From a bacterium (GTDB taxonomy: Bacteria; Zixibacteria; MSB-5A5; GN15; FEB-12): 10,386 nucleotides of DNA. The stretch lies in NCBI GenBank assembly GCA_030629485.1, contig DAOVOW010000039.1:1-10386 (forward strand), given 5' to 3'. The translations under genes were made by a program, and so were the position numbers. The notes beneath the pieces were generated by a model. The model searched no databases, was not told the origin of the DNA, and saw only the letters and a list, made by a program, of their open reading frames with translations. This document shows, piece after piece, positions 1 to 5,538 of this stretch; positions within the stretch are counted from its first letter, which is position 1, and each line of letters opens with the position of its first letter.

Positions 1-2
1 AC

Positions 3-182
3 GACTCCGGCCGTGGTTCATACGCACGCCACCGGCGCCGGCCCACTGGCCAATGTAGCCCCCTCGGGAACAAAATATGCACAATCCGCTTTAATTCCGT
101 AGAGAATGACGTATATTCCGCCCGTATGGAAACCGGGTCCGCCGACCCGTTCCTGTGTAGCGATGAAGAACAGTACAAGTGA
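3..182 (+). CDS. Possible C-terminal end of an upstream gene, 5' partial
   Basis: One + strand frame is open from the left edge to a TGA at 180-182, about 59 codons, ending 13 bases before the mrp start. Its last 30 residues or so (around FNSVENDVYSARMETGSADP) look like ordinary protein with normal codon use. The first part is rich in Arg and less convincing. A second frame is open from base 1 to a TAG at 100-102 and also looks plausible in its early part, so the upstream gene could be shifted in frame or could end at 102. I recognise no family. The close spacing to mrp would fit an operon. Confidence is low because the segment is short and truncated. Confidence 0.25.
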   Translation, partial: DSGRGSYARHRRRPTGQCSPLGNKICTIRFNSVENDVYSARMETGSADPFLCSDEEQYK

Positions 183-190
183 GGATGAGG
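181..190 (+). promoter_or_regulatory. Ribosome binding site deciding the mrp start
   Basis: GAGGATGAGG lies with its last GAGG five bases before the ATG at 196. The earlier in-frame ATGs at 106 and 163 have no comparable purine-rich sequence in front of them, so 196 is the best start for mrp. Confidence 0.55.
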
Positions 191-195
191 CCGTT

Positions 196-1260
196 ATGCT
201 TACCAAAGATGCCGTAACAAAAGTCCTGGATACGATAGACGATCCGGAACTGAAGAAGCCGCTAACAGACCTGGGAATGATCAAGTCGATTGATATCAAA
301 GGCAGCGATGTAACCATTGGTATCTCATTGACTGTTCCTACCTGCCCGATGAAAGATAAGATTTCAAGCGATGTGGTAGCCGGGGTAGGGGCGCTTCCAG
401 GCGCCGACTCGGTCAAGGTTGAGTTCACTGTTATGAATGACGAACAGCGTCGTAACCTGCGCAAGAAACTTGGTTTCGGTGACCCTCGGCCGGCCCAGGC
501 GACACCGCCGGTTACCTACGCCAAACGATTCATCGCCGTATCATCCGGTAAAGGGGGTGTTGGCAAGTCTACCGTTACCACCAATTTAGCTGTAGCCATG
601 GCCAAAATGGGACGTAAGGTGGGTATTTTGGATGCCGACGTGTACGGCTTCTCGATCCCTCACATGATTGGTGTTAGCGGGCAGCCTACCATGATCGACG
701 ACAAGATCGTGCCTCTGCGCACAGGGGATAATATACAAGTGGTCTCTATTGGGTTCTTCATCAAGGAGGATGAACCGGTAGTCTGGCGTGGTCCGCTTCT
801 TCACAAAGCGATCAATCAGTTTATCCACGATGTCATGTGGGACGATCTCGACTACCTCTTTCTGGATTTGCCCCCCGGTACCGGTGACGTCTCGCTTACT
901 ATCGCTCAGGCGATACCGGCGGCCGAGATGCTGGTGGTCACCACCCCGCAGACAACCGCTACCAATGTGGCCGGGCGAGTAGCTAAAATGGCCGAGAAGA
1001 CCAACTTAAAGGTGCTCGGTGTTATTGAGAACATGTCTTATTTCGAAGCCAACGGCGTTCGTGAATATATTTTTGGCAAGGATGGCGGCAAGAAGCTGGC
1101 CGACAAACTCGGCGTCTCCTTCTACGGTGAGATCCCTCTGATGACCTCAATGCGTGAAGGCGCCGATAGCGGCCATCCCGTAGCCAGCGATGGTACGCCG
1201 GAGCAAGTGGAACTGTTCGCAGAGCTCGCGCGCGCTGTGGACAATACGAAGGTGCGATAA
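196..1260 (+). CDS. mrp: Mrp/ApbC family iron-sulfur cluster carrier ATPase
   Basis: Cytoplasmic P-loop ATPase of the Mrp/NBP35 family, which in characterised members binds and delivers Fe-S clusters to apoproteins. The product is 354 residues, normal for the family. Residues 5-78 form an N-terminal MIP18/DUF59 domain with the TVPTCPMKD motif and its conserved Cys50. A linker leads to the deviant Walker A KGGVGKST at 119-126, then DADVYG at 146-151 and DLPPGTGD at 224-231, all diagnostic of Mrp rather than a plasmid ParA. The start at 196 is chosen over in-frame ATGs at 106 and 163 because it has a GAGG five bases upstream and gives the usual Mrp N-terminus. Odd point: after IENMSYF (277-283), where many Mrp proteins carry CxxC for cluster binding, the sequence is EANGVREYIFG with no cysteine, as in some actinobacterial members. 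It lies directly upstream of the dnaA/origin region. Confidence 0.93.
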   Translation: MLTKDAVTKVLDTIDDPELKKPLTDLGMIKSIDIKGSDVTIGISLTVPTCPMKDKISSDVVAGVGALPGADSVKVEFTVMNDEQRRNLRKKLGFGDPRPAQATPPVTYAKRFIAVSSGKGGVGKSTVTTNLAVAMAKMGRKVGILDADVYGFSIPHMIGVSGQPTMIDDKIVPLRTGDNIQVVSIGFFIKEDEPVVWRGPLLHKAINQFIHDVMWDDLDYLFLDLPPGTGDVSLTIAQAIPAAEMLVVTTPQTTATNVAGRVAKMAEKTNLKVLGVIENMSYFEANGVREYIFGKDGGKKLADKLGVSFYGEIPLMTSMREGADSGHPVASDGTPEQVELFAELARAVDNTKVR

Positions 1261-1323
1261 CCTCGTGCTGCAAAGACCGTTTAACGCTCCGACATTTTCA
1301 ACCGTCAAGCGTATCTGTTAAGT

Positions 1324-1343
1324 GTCGCTTTTTGGGCAGCGAC
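1324..1343 (+). terminator. Weak hairpin after mrp
   Basis: GTCGCT (1324-1329) and AGCGAC (1338-1343) are a perfect 6-base-pair inverted repeat with an 8-base loop, 64 bases after the mrp stop. Only a short TTTT run follows a few bases later (1350-1353), so a rho-independent terminator is possible but weak. Confidence 0.22.
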
Positions 1344-1393
1344 CAGTGGTTTTGTAAGGCGCTCGCAAACAGCCACTTCAAGAATCTCTCAAT

Positions 1394-1402
1394 TTATCGA
1401 CA
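1394..1402 (+). promoter_or_regulatory. DnaA-box-like 9-mer TTATCGACA
   Basis: TTATCGACA differs from TTATCCACA at one position. The same variant recurs inverted at 1468-1476. Its 3' half lies inside the left arm of the 1398-1426 hairpin. Confidence 0.4.
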
Positions 1403-1426
1403 GCCTCCGCTTGACGAAGGCTGTTG
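1398..1426. repeat. Inverted repeat (hairpin) in the dnaA upstream region
   Basis: ACAGCCT (1400-1406) pairs perfectly with AGGCTGT (1418-1424). A G-T and a C-G pair extend the stem outward to nine pairs, with an 11-base loop. No T-run follows immediately, so it is not a clear terminator. It overlaps a DnaA-box-like 9-mer and the candidate -35 hexamer. Confidence 0.45.
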
Positions 1427-1439
1427 CTCTCCGTAAATA
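1411..1439 (+). promoter_or_regulatory. Candidate sigma-70-type dnaA promoter
   Basis: TTGACG (1411-1416, five of six to TTGACA) is followed after 17 bases by TAAATA (1434-1439, three of six to TATAAT). Spacing is ideal but the -10 is poor. A start near 1446 would give a leader of about 220 bases containing three of the DnaA-box-like sites. Confidence 0.25.
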
Positions 1440-1467
1440 CACACATGAACATCGGTAAATCATCAAT

Positions 1468-1476
1468 TGTCGATAA
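1468..1476 (-). promoter_or_regulatory. DnaA-box-like 9-mer (TTATCGACA on bottom strand)
   Basis: TGTCGATAA on the top strand, one mismatch from TGTGGATAA. It is the inverted copy of the variant at 1394-1402, 74 bases away. Confidence 0.4.
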
Positions 1477-1552
1477 CTTGTTGGTAACTCTCCTGCTTTG
1501 CGACCTATCTGTTGTGCCACACACACTTAATGGACGCTTATGGAGTTGAAGA

Positions 1553-1561
1553 TGTGGACAA
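1553..1561 (-). promoter_or_regulatory. DnaA box (TTGTCCACA on bottom strand)
   Basis: TGTGGACAA on the top strand reads TTGTCCACA on the bottom strand. This is one base from the E. coli R1 box and is the preferred box form in several high-GC bacteria. Confidence 0.5.
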
Positions 1562-1640
1562 TAGTGTTGATATCCTGGCGCGCAATGTGGCAGCGGCCGA
1601 CTAATGAGAACAGCCAAATACGATTAGTAACAGCATTCGA

Positions 1641-1649
1641 TGTGGATAA
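1641..1649 (-). promoter_or_regulatory. Perfect DnaA box (TTATCCACA on bottom strand)
   Basis: TGTGGATAA exactly matches the reverse complement of the consensus strong DnaA box. It ends 20 bases before the dnaA start and abuts the ribosome binding site, an arrangement that would suit DnaA autorepression (inference). Confidence 0.7.
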
Positions 1650-1650
1650 T

Positions 1651-1661
1651 AAGGGGAGAGG
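1651..1661 (+). promoter_or_regulatory. Ribosome binding site of dnaA
   Basis: AAGGGGAGAGG lies eight bases before the ATG at 1670. The in-frame ATG at 1640 has no such site and overlaps the perfect DnaA box, so 1670 is the better start. Confidence 0.7.
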
Positions 1662-1669
1662 ATAACTGT

Positions 1670-3034
1670 ATGCAAACAGAGGTAACTAACTCAAGTCAAT
1701 GGCGAAACTGTCTACAGTATATGTTTCAGCGCGTTAATGAGCAGTCGTACAACACCTGGTTGAAACCTACTGTAGGCTCACCGGACGGTGACGATGAATT
1801 CGTGCTCGGTGTTCCTAACCAGTTTGTGGCTGACTGGATCAACAGCCATTTCAGCGCATTAATCAACGAGGCGTTTCTTGAAGTTCTGGGGAAACAGTAC
1901 GTGGTCCACTATCAGATCCATGAACAGATGGAAGCTGAACCTCAGGTGGCCATCGAATTCGACAAGCCGGAAGTAGCGGTGAGATCGGAGCGCAACAATT
2001 CGGATGAGGATTCACCACATTTGTCGAATCGGTATCGCTTCAAATCACTGGTGGTGGGTGACTTTAACGAGATGGCCTGCGCCGCCTCAATGGCCGTAGC
2101 GGACGCACCCGGCACCACGCGCTACAACCCGCTCTTTATATACGGCGGCACTGGGTTGGGCAAGACACACATCCTTCAGTCGATCGGTCATCGCATTCAG
2201 GAACAGTTTCCCAATAAGCGGGTGGTCTATGCGACTTCGGAAGAGTTTACATCGGATTTTATCACCTCGATCTCCGAGGGGTCTGTCTCCCAATTCACTC
2301 GGATGTATCGTAATGTTGATGCCTTATTAATCGACGATATTCAGTTCTTGACCGGCAAAGAATCAACCCAGGAGCAGTTTTTTCATACTTTCAATTCCCT
2401 GTACCATTACGGCAAACAGATTGTATTAACTTCGGATCGGCCGCCTCGAGAGATCAAGGACCTTGAGGAGCGCTTGTTGTCTCGCTTTTCCTGGGGTCTG
2501 GTCTGCGACCTCCAGGCACCCGACCTTGAGAATCGTATGGCTATTCTCTACAAGAAGTTGGAATCGGAGGGGATAGAGCTTCCTGATGATGTCATTCGCT
2601 TTATGGCTGATCGTGTCACCAGCAACATTCGGGAACTTGAGGGTGCCTTGATCAGACTGCTGGCTTATGCATCGCTCAAACAGTCCACCGTCGATATCAA
2701 TCTAGCGCGTAAACTGTTGTCTGACTCCTTCAGTAATCAGAAAAAACAAGTCACTATTGCAGCTATTCAGAAAACTACTGCTGAGCATTTCGATATAGAA
2801 ACAGCAATGATGAAGGCAAAGAAAAAGACGTCGCATATCGCTTTAGCAAGACAAGTAGCTATGTATCTTTCCCGTTCCCTTACTAGTAGTTCACTGAAGG
2901 TGATTGGTGGGGAGTTCGGTGGACGCGACCATTCCACAGTTATTCATGCTTGCGATATGATATCCAAAAAGATGGCTGTTGAGCCAAGTTTTCGTGAACG
3001 GATTGATCAAATCTCAGCTTCATTGCTGTATTGA
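1670..3034 (+). CDS. dnaA: Chromosomal replication initiator protein DnaA
   Basis: AAA+ ATPase that binds DnaA boxes, melts the origin and recruits the replicative helicase. The product is 454 residues, the usual length. Domain I (about 1-85) has the typical NTWLKPT segment at 28-34. A short acidic and polar domain II (about 86-120) follows. The AAA+ domain carries Walker A GGTGLGKT (159-166), Walker B LLIDDIQ (219-225), sensor I LTSDRPP (253-259), the arginine-finger motif RLLSRF (268-273) and sensor II around NIRELEGAL (319-327). Domain IV carries the signature GRDHSTV (418-424) that contacts the box. The start at 1670 rests on the AAGGGGAGAGG in front of it; an in-frame ATG at 1640 would add ten atypical residues. 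It is flanked on both sides by DnaA-box-like sequences, pointing to autoregulation and a nearby origin. Confidence 0.97.
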   Translation: MQTEVTNSSQWRNCLQYMFQRVNEQSYNTWLKPTVGSPDGDDEFVLGVPNQFVADWINSHFSALINEAFLEVLGKQYVVHYQIHEQMEAEPQVAIEFDKPEVAVRSERNNSDEDSPHLSNRYRFKSLVVGDFNEMACAASMAVADAPGTTRYNPLFIYGGTGLGKTHILQSIGHRIQEQFPNKRVVYATSEEFTSDFITSISEGSVSQFTRMYRNVDALLIDDIQFLTGKESTQEQFFHTFNSLYHYGKQIVLTSDRPPREIKDLEERLLSRFSWGLVCDLQAPDLENRMAILYKKLESEGIELPDDVIRFMADRVTSNIRELEGALIRLLAYASLKQSTVDINLARKLLSDSFSNQKKQVTIAAIQKTTAEHFDIETAMMKAKKKTSHIALARQVAMYLSRSLTSSSLKVIGGEFGGRDHSTVIHACDMISKKMAVEPSFRERIDQISASLLY

Positions 3035-3109
3035 TAGACAGTGGAAAGTAGTATGGATAGATTGTGGATTGTAAATAAGCTTGGCTGAGAAGTGGAAAAG
3101 GTGTTGTCT

Positions 3110-3118
3110 TGTGGAAAA
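3110..3118 (-). promoter_or_regulatory. DnaA-box-like 9-mer in dnaA-dnaN spacer
   Basis: TGTGGAAAA differs at one position from TGTGGATAA and is the best match of the GTGGAAA series. Confidence 0.35.
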
Positions 3119-3131
3119 AATGGCAGTAGTT

Positions 3132-3140
3132 TGGGGATAA
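3132..3140 (-). promoter_or_regulatory. DnaA-box-like 9-mer in dnaA-dnaN spacer
   Basis: TGGGGATAA has one mismatch to TGTGGATAA and continues the same-orientation series 22 bases after the preceding copy. Confidence 0.35.
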
Positions 3141-3206
3141 ATCAGCACTGGAGGAAGTTACTGTCTTTGAGTGAAAATACAGTCTTTGAAGTAATTAATT
3201 GATAGA

Positions 3207-3222
3207 TTTTCACATTTTCACA
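3207..3222 (+). repeat. Tandem TTTTCACA repeat in AT-rich stretch
   Basis: Two adjacent exact copies of TTTTCACA occupy 3207-3214 and 3215-3222. The CACA ends recall the DnaA-box half-site. The location in the AT-rich segment suggests an unwinding-element role, which is inference. Confidence 0.4.
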
Positions 3223-3246
3223 CATCCTATTATTACTATTTACTTG

Positions 3247-3261
3247 AGATATACCATATCT
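3247..3261. repeat. Short AT-rich inverted repeat upstream of dnaN
   Basis: AGATAT and ATATCT form a perfect 6-base inverted repeat separated by ACC, 44 bases before the dnaN start. It could be an operator or part of the unwinding region. Confidence 0.35.
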
Positions 3262-3291
3262 AAATATAGATAGTGTTGAGGATAACCTAAC

Positions 3292-3295
3292 GGAG
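3292..3295 (+). promoter_or_regulatory. Ribosome binding site of dnaN
   Basis: GGAG lies nine bases before the ATG at 3305. A competing ATG at 3300 would be read ATG AAA TGA and terminate after two codons, so 3305 is the functional start. Confidence 0.5.
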
Positions 3296-3304
3296 ATACA
3301 TGAA

Positions 3305-4386
3305 ATGAAGTTTTCGCTACCCAAATCGCGGCTGACTAACTATCTACAGCATATTCTGCAAGTGGTGCCAAGTAAATCAACCCTGCCAATTCTAACCAAC
3401 GTTTTGATTGAGGCGCTGGAGAATAAGCTCAAGATATCCGCCACAGACCTCGATGTTTCGATCACGGCATCACTGGAAGCTAAGGTGGGTCGAAAGGGGT
3501 CAACATCGCTGCCAGCCAAAATCCTGTTTGATATAATTAAGGAAGTGCCTGAGTCGGAGATTGTGTTTGAGACCACCGGGTCGCGTATGGAAATCAAAAT
3601 ACCGAATGGTTCCTACAAAATTGCAACTGTTGCGGCGGATGACTTTCCGAAACTCCCAGCCATAAACACAAAGAAAGAGATCAGGATTAGCGGCAGTGAT
3701 CTGGTTCGGATGATGAAACCCGGCCGGCTCTCAATGGTGTTCTTTGGCAGACTAAAGGGGAGCGGATGCAGATGGTGGCCACCGACGGACACCGGTTAGC
3801 CCGTATGGCGATTAAGAACGATAAGTTGCAGGGACTCAATGAGGATGTCATTATTCCACCGAAAGTGCTGAATCTAATTCCACGATTTTTCAGCAGTGAA
3901 GACCAGGAAGTGGGAATCATCTTTGGTGAGAACAATATTATCTTTAATCTTAGTGATATAATCCTGACGTCACGACTCATTGAAGGTCCCTATCCTAATT
4001 TCGAGCAGGTTATTCCTGCCGCTAATGATAAGAAACTGATTGTCTCAAGAGAGGATTTGGCCGGAGCTGTGCGTCGGGTGTCTATTCTTTCAAACGTATT
4101 GACCCACCAAGTGAAGTTCGCAGCCAAGTCAGGTCGGCTGACACTCTCAAGCACAAACGCCGATGTGGGTGGTGAGGGAGTAGAGGAATTAGAGTGTGAC
4201 TACAGCGGTGAAGACATAGAGATGGGCTACAATGCCAACTATGTTAATGAGATACTCAGCAAGCTGGATGGCGACGAAGTTATCTTCGAACTTTCTACGC
4301 CGGTAGCGGCGGGTGTAGTATACGCGCCTTCTGTGCCACGCGACGATTATCTCTGTTTGGTTATGCCGCTGCGTCTGGCCGAGTAA
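3305..4386 (+). pseudogene. dnaN: DNA polymerase III beta sliding clamp, disrupted by an internal out-of-frame deletion
   Basis: DnaN forms the ring-shaped clamp that tethers the replicative polymerase to DNA. The first frame (3305 to about 3712) encodes domain I and the start of domain II, ending at SGSDLVRM. The second frame resumes at 3712 with DETRPALNGV, then ATDGHRLARM, RLIEGPYPNF and a C-terminal MPLRLAE. Read without a shift, the first frame turns to nonsense and stops at 3799. In DnaN homologues I recall, LxxM is followed by ten residues of the IRQTVFAVST type before xETRPxL. Here the two halves overlap by one base, so about 31 bases are missing. Restoring them would give 370 residues, the normal clamp length. 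A clamp is essential, so an assembly error, a strain-mixture artefact or an intact second copy elsewhere are the main explanations. The gene sits in its usual place between dnaA and recF. Confidence 0.9.
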
Positions 4387-4424
4387 GGCAATTGAGATGC
4401 TGTTAACTGTAGCCGGCTGAGACG

Positions 4425-4439
4425 GTCGGCAATGCCGAC
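4425..4439. repeat. Perfect palindrome at the recF translation start
   Basis: GTCGGCAATGCCGAC is a perfect 7-base inverted repeat around a single central base. It ends one base before the ATG at 4441 and contains the alternative in-frame ATG at 4432. As RNA it could fold as a 5-pair stem with a CAATG loop, hiding or presenting the start. As DNA it could be a protein site. Confidence 0.5.
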
Positions 4440-4440
4440 T

Positions 4441-5538
4441 ATGTATATCAAGTCGCTTTCGGTTAGTTGTTTTCGAAATCTCTCTTCGCTCAACGTCGAG
4501 TTTACCAAGGGGGTGAATATTATCGTCGGTGATAATGGTTCAGGTAAAACCAATCTTCTGGAAGCAATACACGTCCTCTGTCTCGGTCGTTCTCAGAGAG
4601 GCGCCGGCGACCTAGTCTTGCTGAATCACAAGTGTGATGTCTACCGACTGGAGGGGCGGCTTGCGAGCGAGAAGGAGACGTTTGACCTTGCCACCGGCTA
4701 CCAACGTGGTGGTCGCAAGAAACTGACCATCGACGGCTTATCGGCTCGTCTATCGGAACTCTACGATCATATCAGCTTGGCTTCGGCCGGACCGGAAGAT
4801 AGTACCATCATAGGCGGATCACCCTCGCAACGGCGTAGTTTTCTTGATATTTACATCAGCCAGTTGACAAAGAGCTACCTGGCGAATCTTAGCAATTATC
4901 AGCGAGCCCTGGCACAGAAAAATGCTGCCCTGAGAGCCGAGCGAGACGGCACTCCTTTTGACTCCATCTTAGTTGAACTGGGAAGTCTCATCATCAGGGA
5001 AAGGTGTTCGTTCTTGAACCGGTTGAGTTTGGTAGCGAGCCAGTATTACAAGCAGTTGTCCGATGGTGAGAAGTTGACCATACAATACCAACCATCGGTT
5101 AGCTTCGATCAGAAGCGCCTCGACCTCAAGGACATCGCCGCAAATATGGAAAGCCGTCTGAATGAGGTGCGCCGGCGGGAGACCGCGATGAAAACCGCCG
5201 TGGTGGGACCACATCGTGACGATATCTACTTCGCCGTTGGAGGTCTCCCGGCGCGAAGCCATGGGTCTCAAGGCCAATGGCGCTCGATTGCTATCGCACT
5301 GAAGCTTGCCGTATATCAGCTCTTAAGGGAATATCGTGAGGAGACGCCTATACTGCTCCTGGACGAAGTCTTTGCGGAGCTTGACCAGAAGCGGGCGGCA
5401 GCCCTGGTGGAAGCTTTTGCTGATTTCGGCCAACTTTTTATTACCACTGCCCTATCACCGCCGGAATTATTGAGGCGGCGGGGACGGATCTTCAAGATCA
5501 TGGAGGGAACAATAGCGGCGGACAATTGCGATGCCTGA
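4441..5538 (+). CDS. recF: DNA replication and repair protein RecF
   Basis: SMC-like ABC ATPase that with RecO and RecR loads RecA at single-strand gaps and stalled forks in the cytoplasm. The product is 365 residues, normal for RecF. It begins MYIKSLSVSCFRN like classical RecF proteins. Walker A GDNGSGKT is at 30-37, the family segment GSPSQRRSFLD at 126-136 and GPHRDD at 256-261. The ABC signature is SQGQWRS (276-282), where most RecF proteins have SQGQQRT. Walker B is PILLLDEV (303-310) followed by the D-loop ELD. An in-frame ATG at 4432 would add three residues; neither start has a clear Shine-Dalgarno, and 4441 is preferred by similarity. It follows dnaN by 54 bases and its TGA lies inside the start of the next gene, so it is probably co-transcribed with both. 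Confidence 0.95.
   Translation: MYIKSLSVSCFRNLSSLNVEFTKGVNIIVGDNGSGKTNLLEAIHVLCLGRSQRGAGDLVLLNHKCDVYRLEGRLASEKETFDLATGYQRGGRKKLTIDGLSARLSELYDHISLASAGPEDSTIIGGSPSQRRSFLDIYISQLTKSYLANLSNYQRALAQKNAALRAERDGTPFDSILVELGSLIIRERCSFLNRLSLVASQYYKQLSDGEKLTIQYQPSVSFDQKRLDLKDIAANMESRLNEVRRRETAMKTAVVGPHRDDIYFAVGGLPARSHGSQGQWRSIAIALKLAVYQLLREYREETPILLLDEVFAELDQKRAAALVEAFADFGQLFITTALSPPELLRRRGRIFKIMEGTIAADNCDA

Larger units (their letters stand above)
1261..1669. other. mrp-dnaA intergenic region with DnaA-box cluster
   Basis: These 409 bases hold no convincing gene. Against the consensus TTATNCACA there is one perfect box (1641-1649, bottom strand) and three single-mismatch 9-mers (1394-1402 top strand, 1468-1476 and 1553-1561 bottom strand), plus a two-mismatch TGTTGATAT at 1565-1573. 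Two hairpins occur at 1324-1343 and 1398-1426. Position before dnaA, as in many bacteria, makes this either one arm of the replication origin or the DnaA autoregulatory region (inference). No clear AT-rich unwinding element is visible here, unlike the spacer after dnaA. Confidence 0.55.
3035..3304. other. Candidate oriC: dnaA-dnaN intergenic region with DnaA-box-like array and AT-rich stretch
   Basis: No gene is visible in these 270 bases. The first part holds five related motifs in one orientation: GTGGAAA (3041), GTGGATT (3064), GTGGAAAA (3092), GTGGAAAA (3111) and GGGGATAA (3133). Start-to-start spacings are 23, 28, 19 and 22. A sixth, TGAGGATAA, lies at 3277-3285. Bases 3180-3275 are strongly AT-rich and contain a tandem TTTTCACA pair and an inverted repeat at 3247-3261, as expected of a DNA unwinding element. 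The dnaA-dnaN spacer is the origin site in many bacteria, so this is a good oriC candidate, although most boxes are imperfect. A dnaN promoter should lie in the AT-rich part, but no hexamer pair is convincing. Confidence 0.55.

Noticed and set aside
106..195. Earlier in-frame starts for mrp at 106 and 163
   Set aside because: Neither has a ribosome binding site, and the added residues are not typical of Mrp N-termini. The ATG at 196 has GAGG at the right distance.
18..464. Bottom-strand open frame of 148 codons over the mrp start
   Set aside because: It overlaps the clear DUF59 domain of Mrp and has a low-complexity Ser/Thr/Val composition without recognisable motifs.
3698..3775. Programmed ribosomal frameshifting in dnaN
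   Set aside because: There is no slippery heptamer at the junction, and ten conserved residues are missing as well as the frame. Recoding cannot supply those residues, so a deletion fits better.
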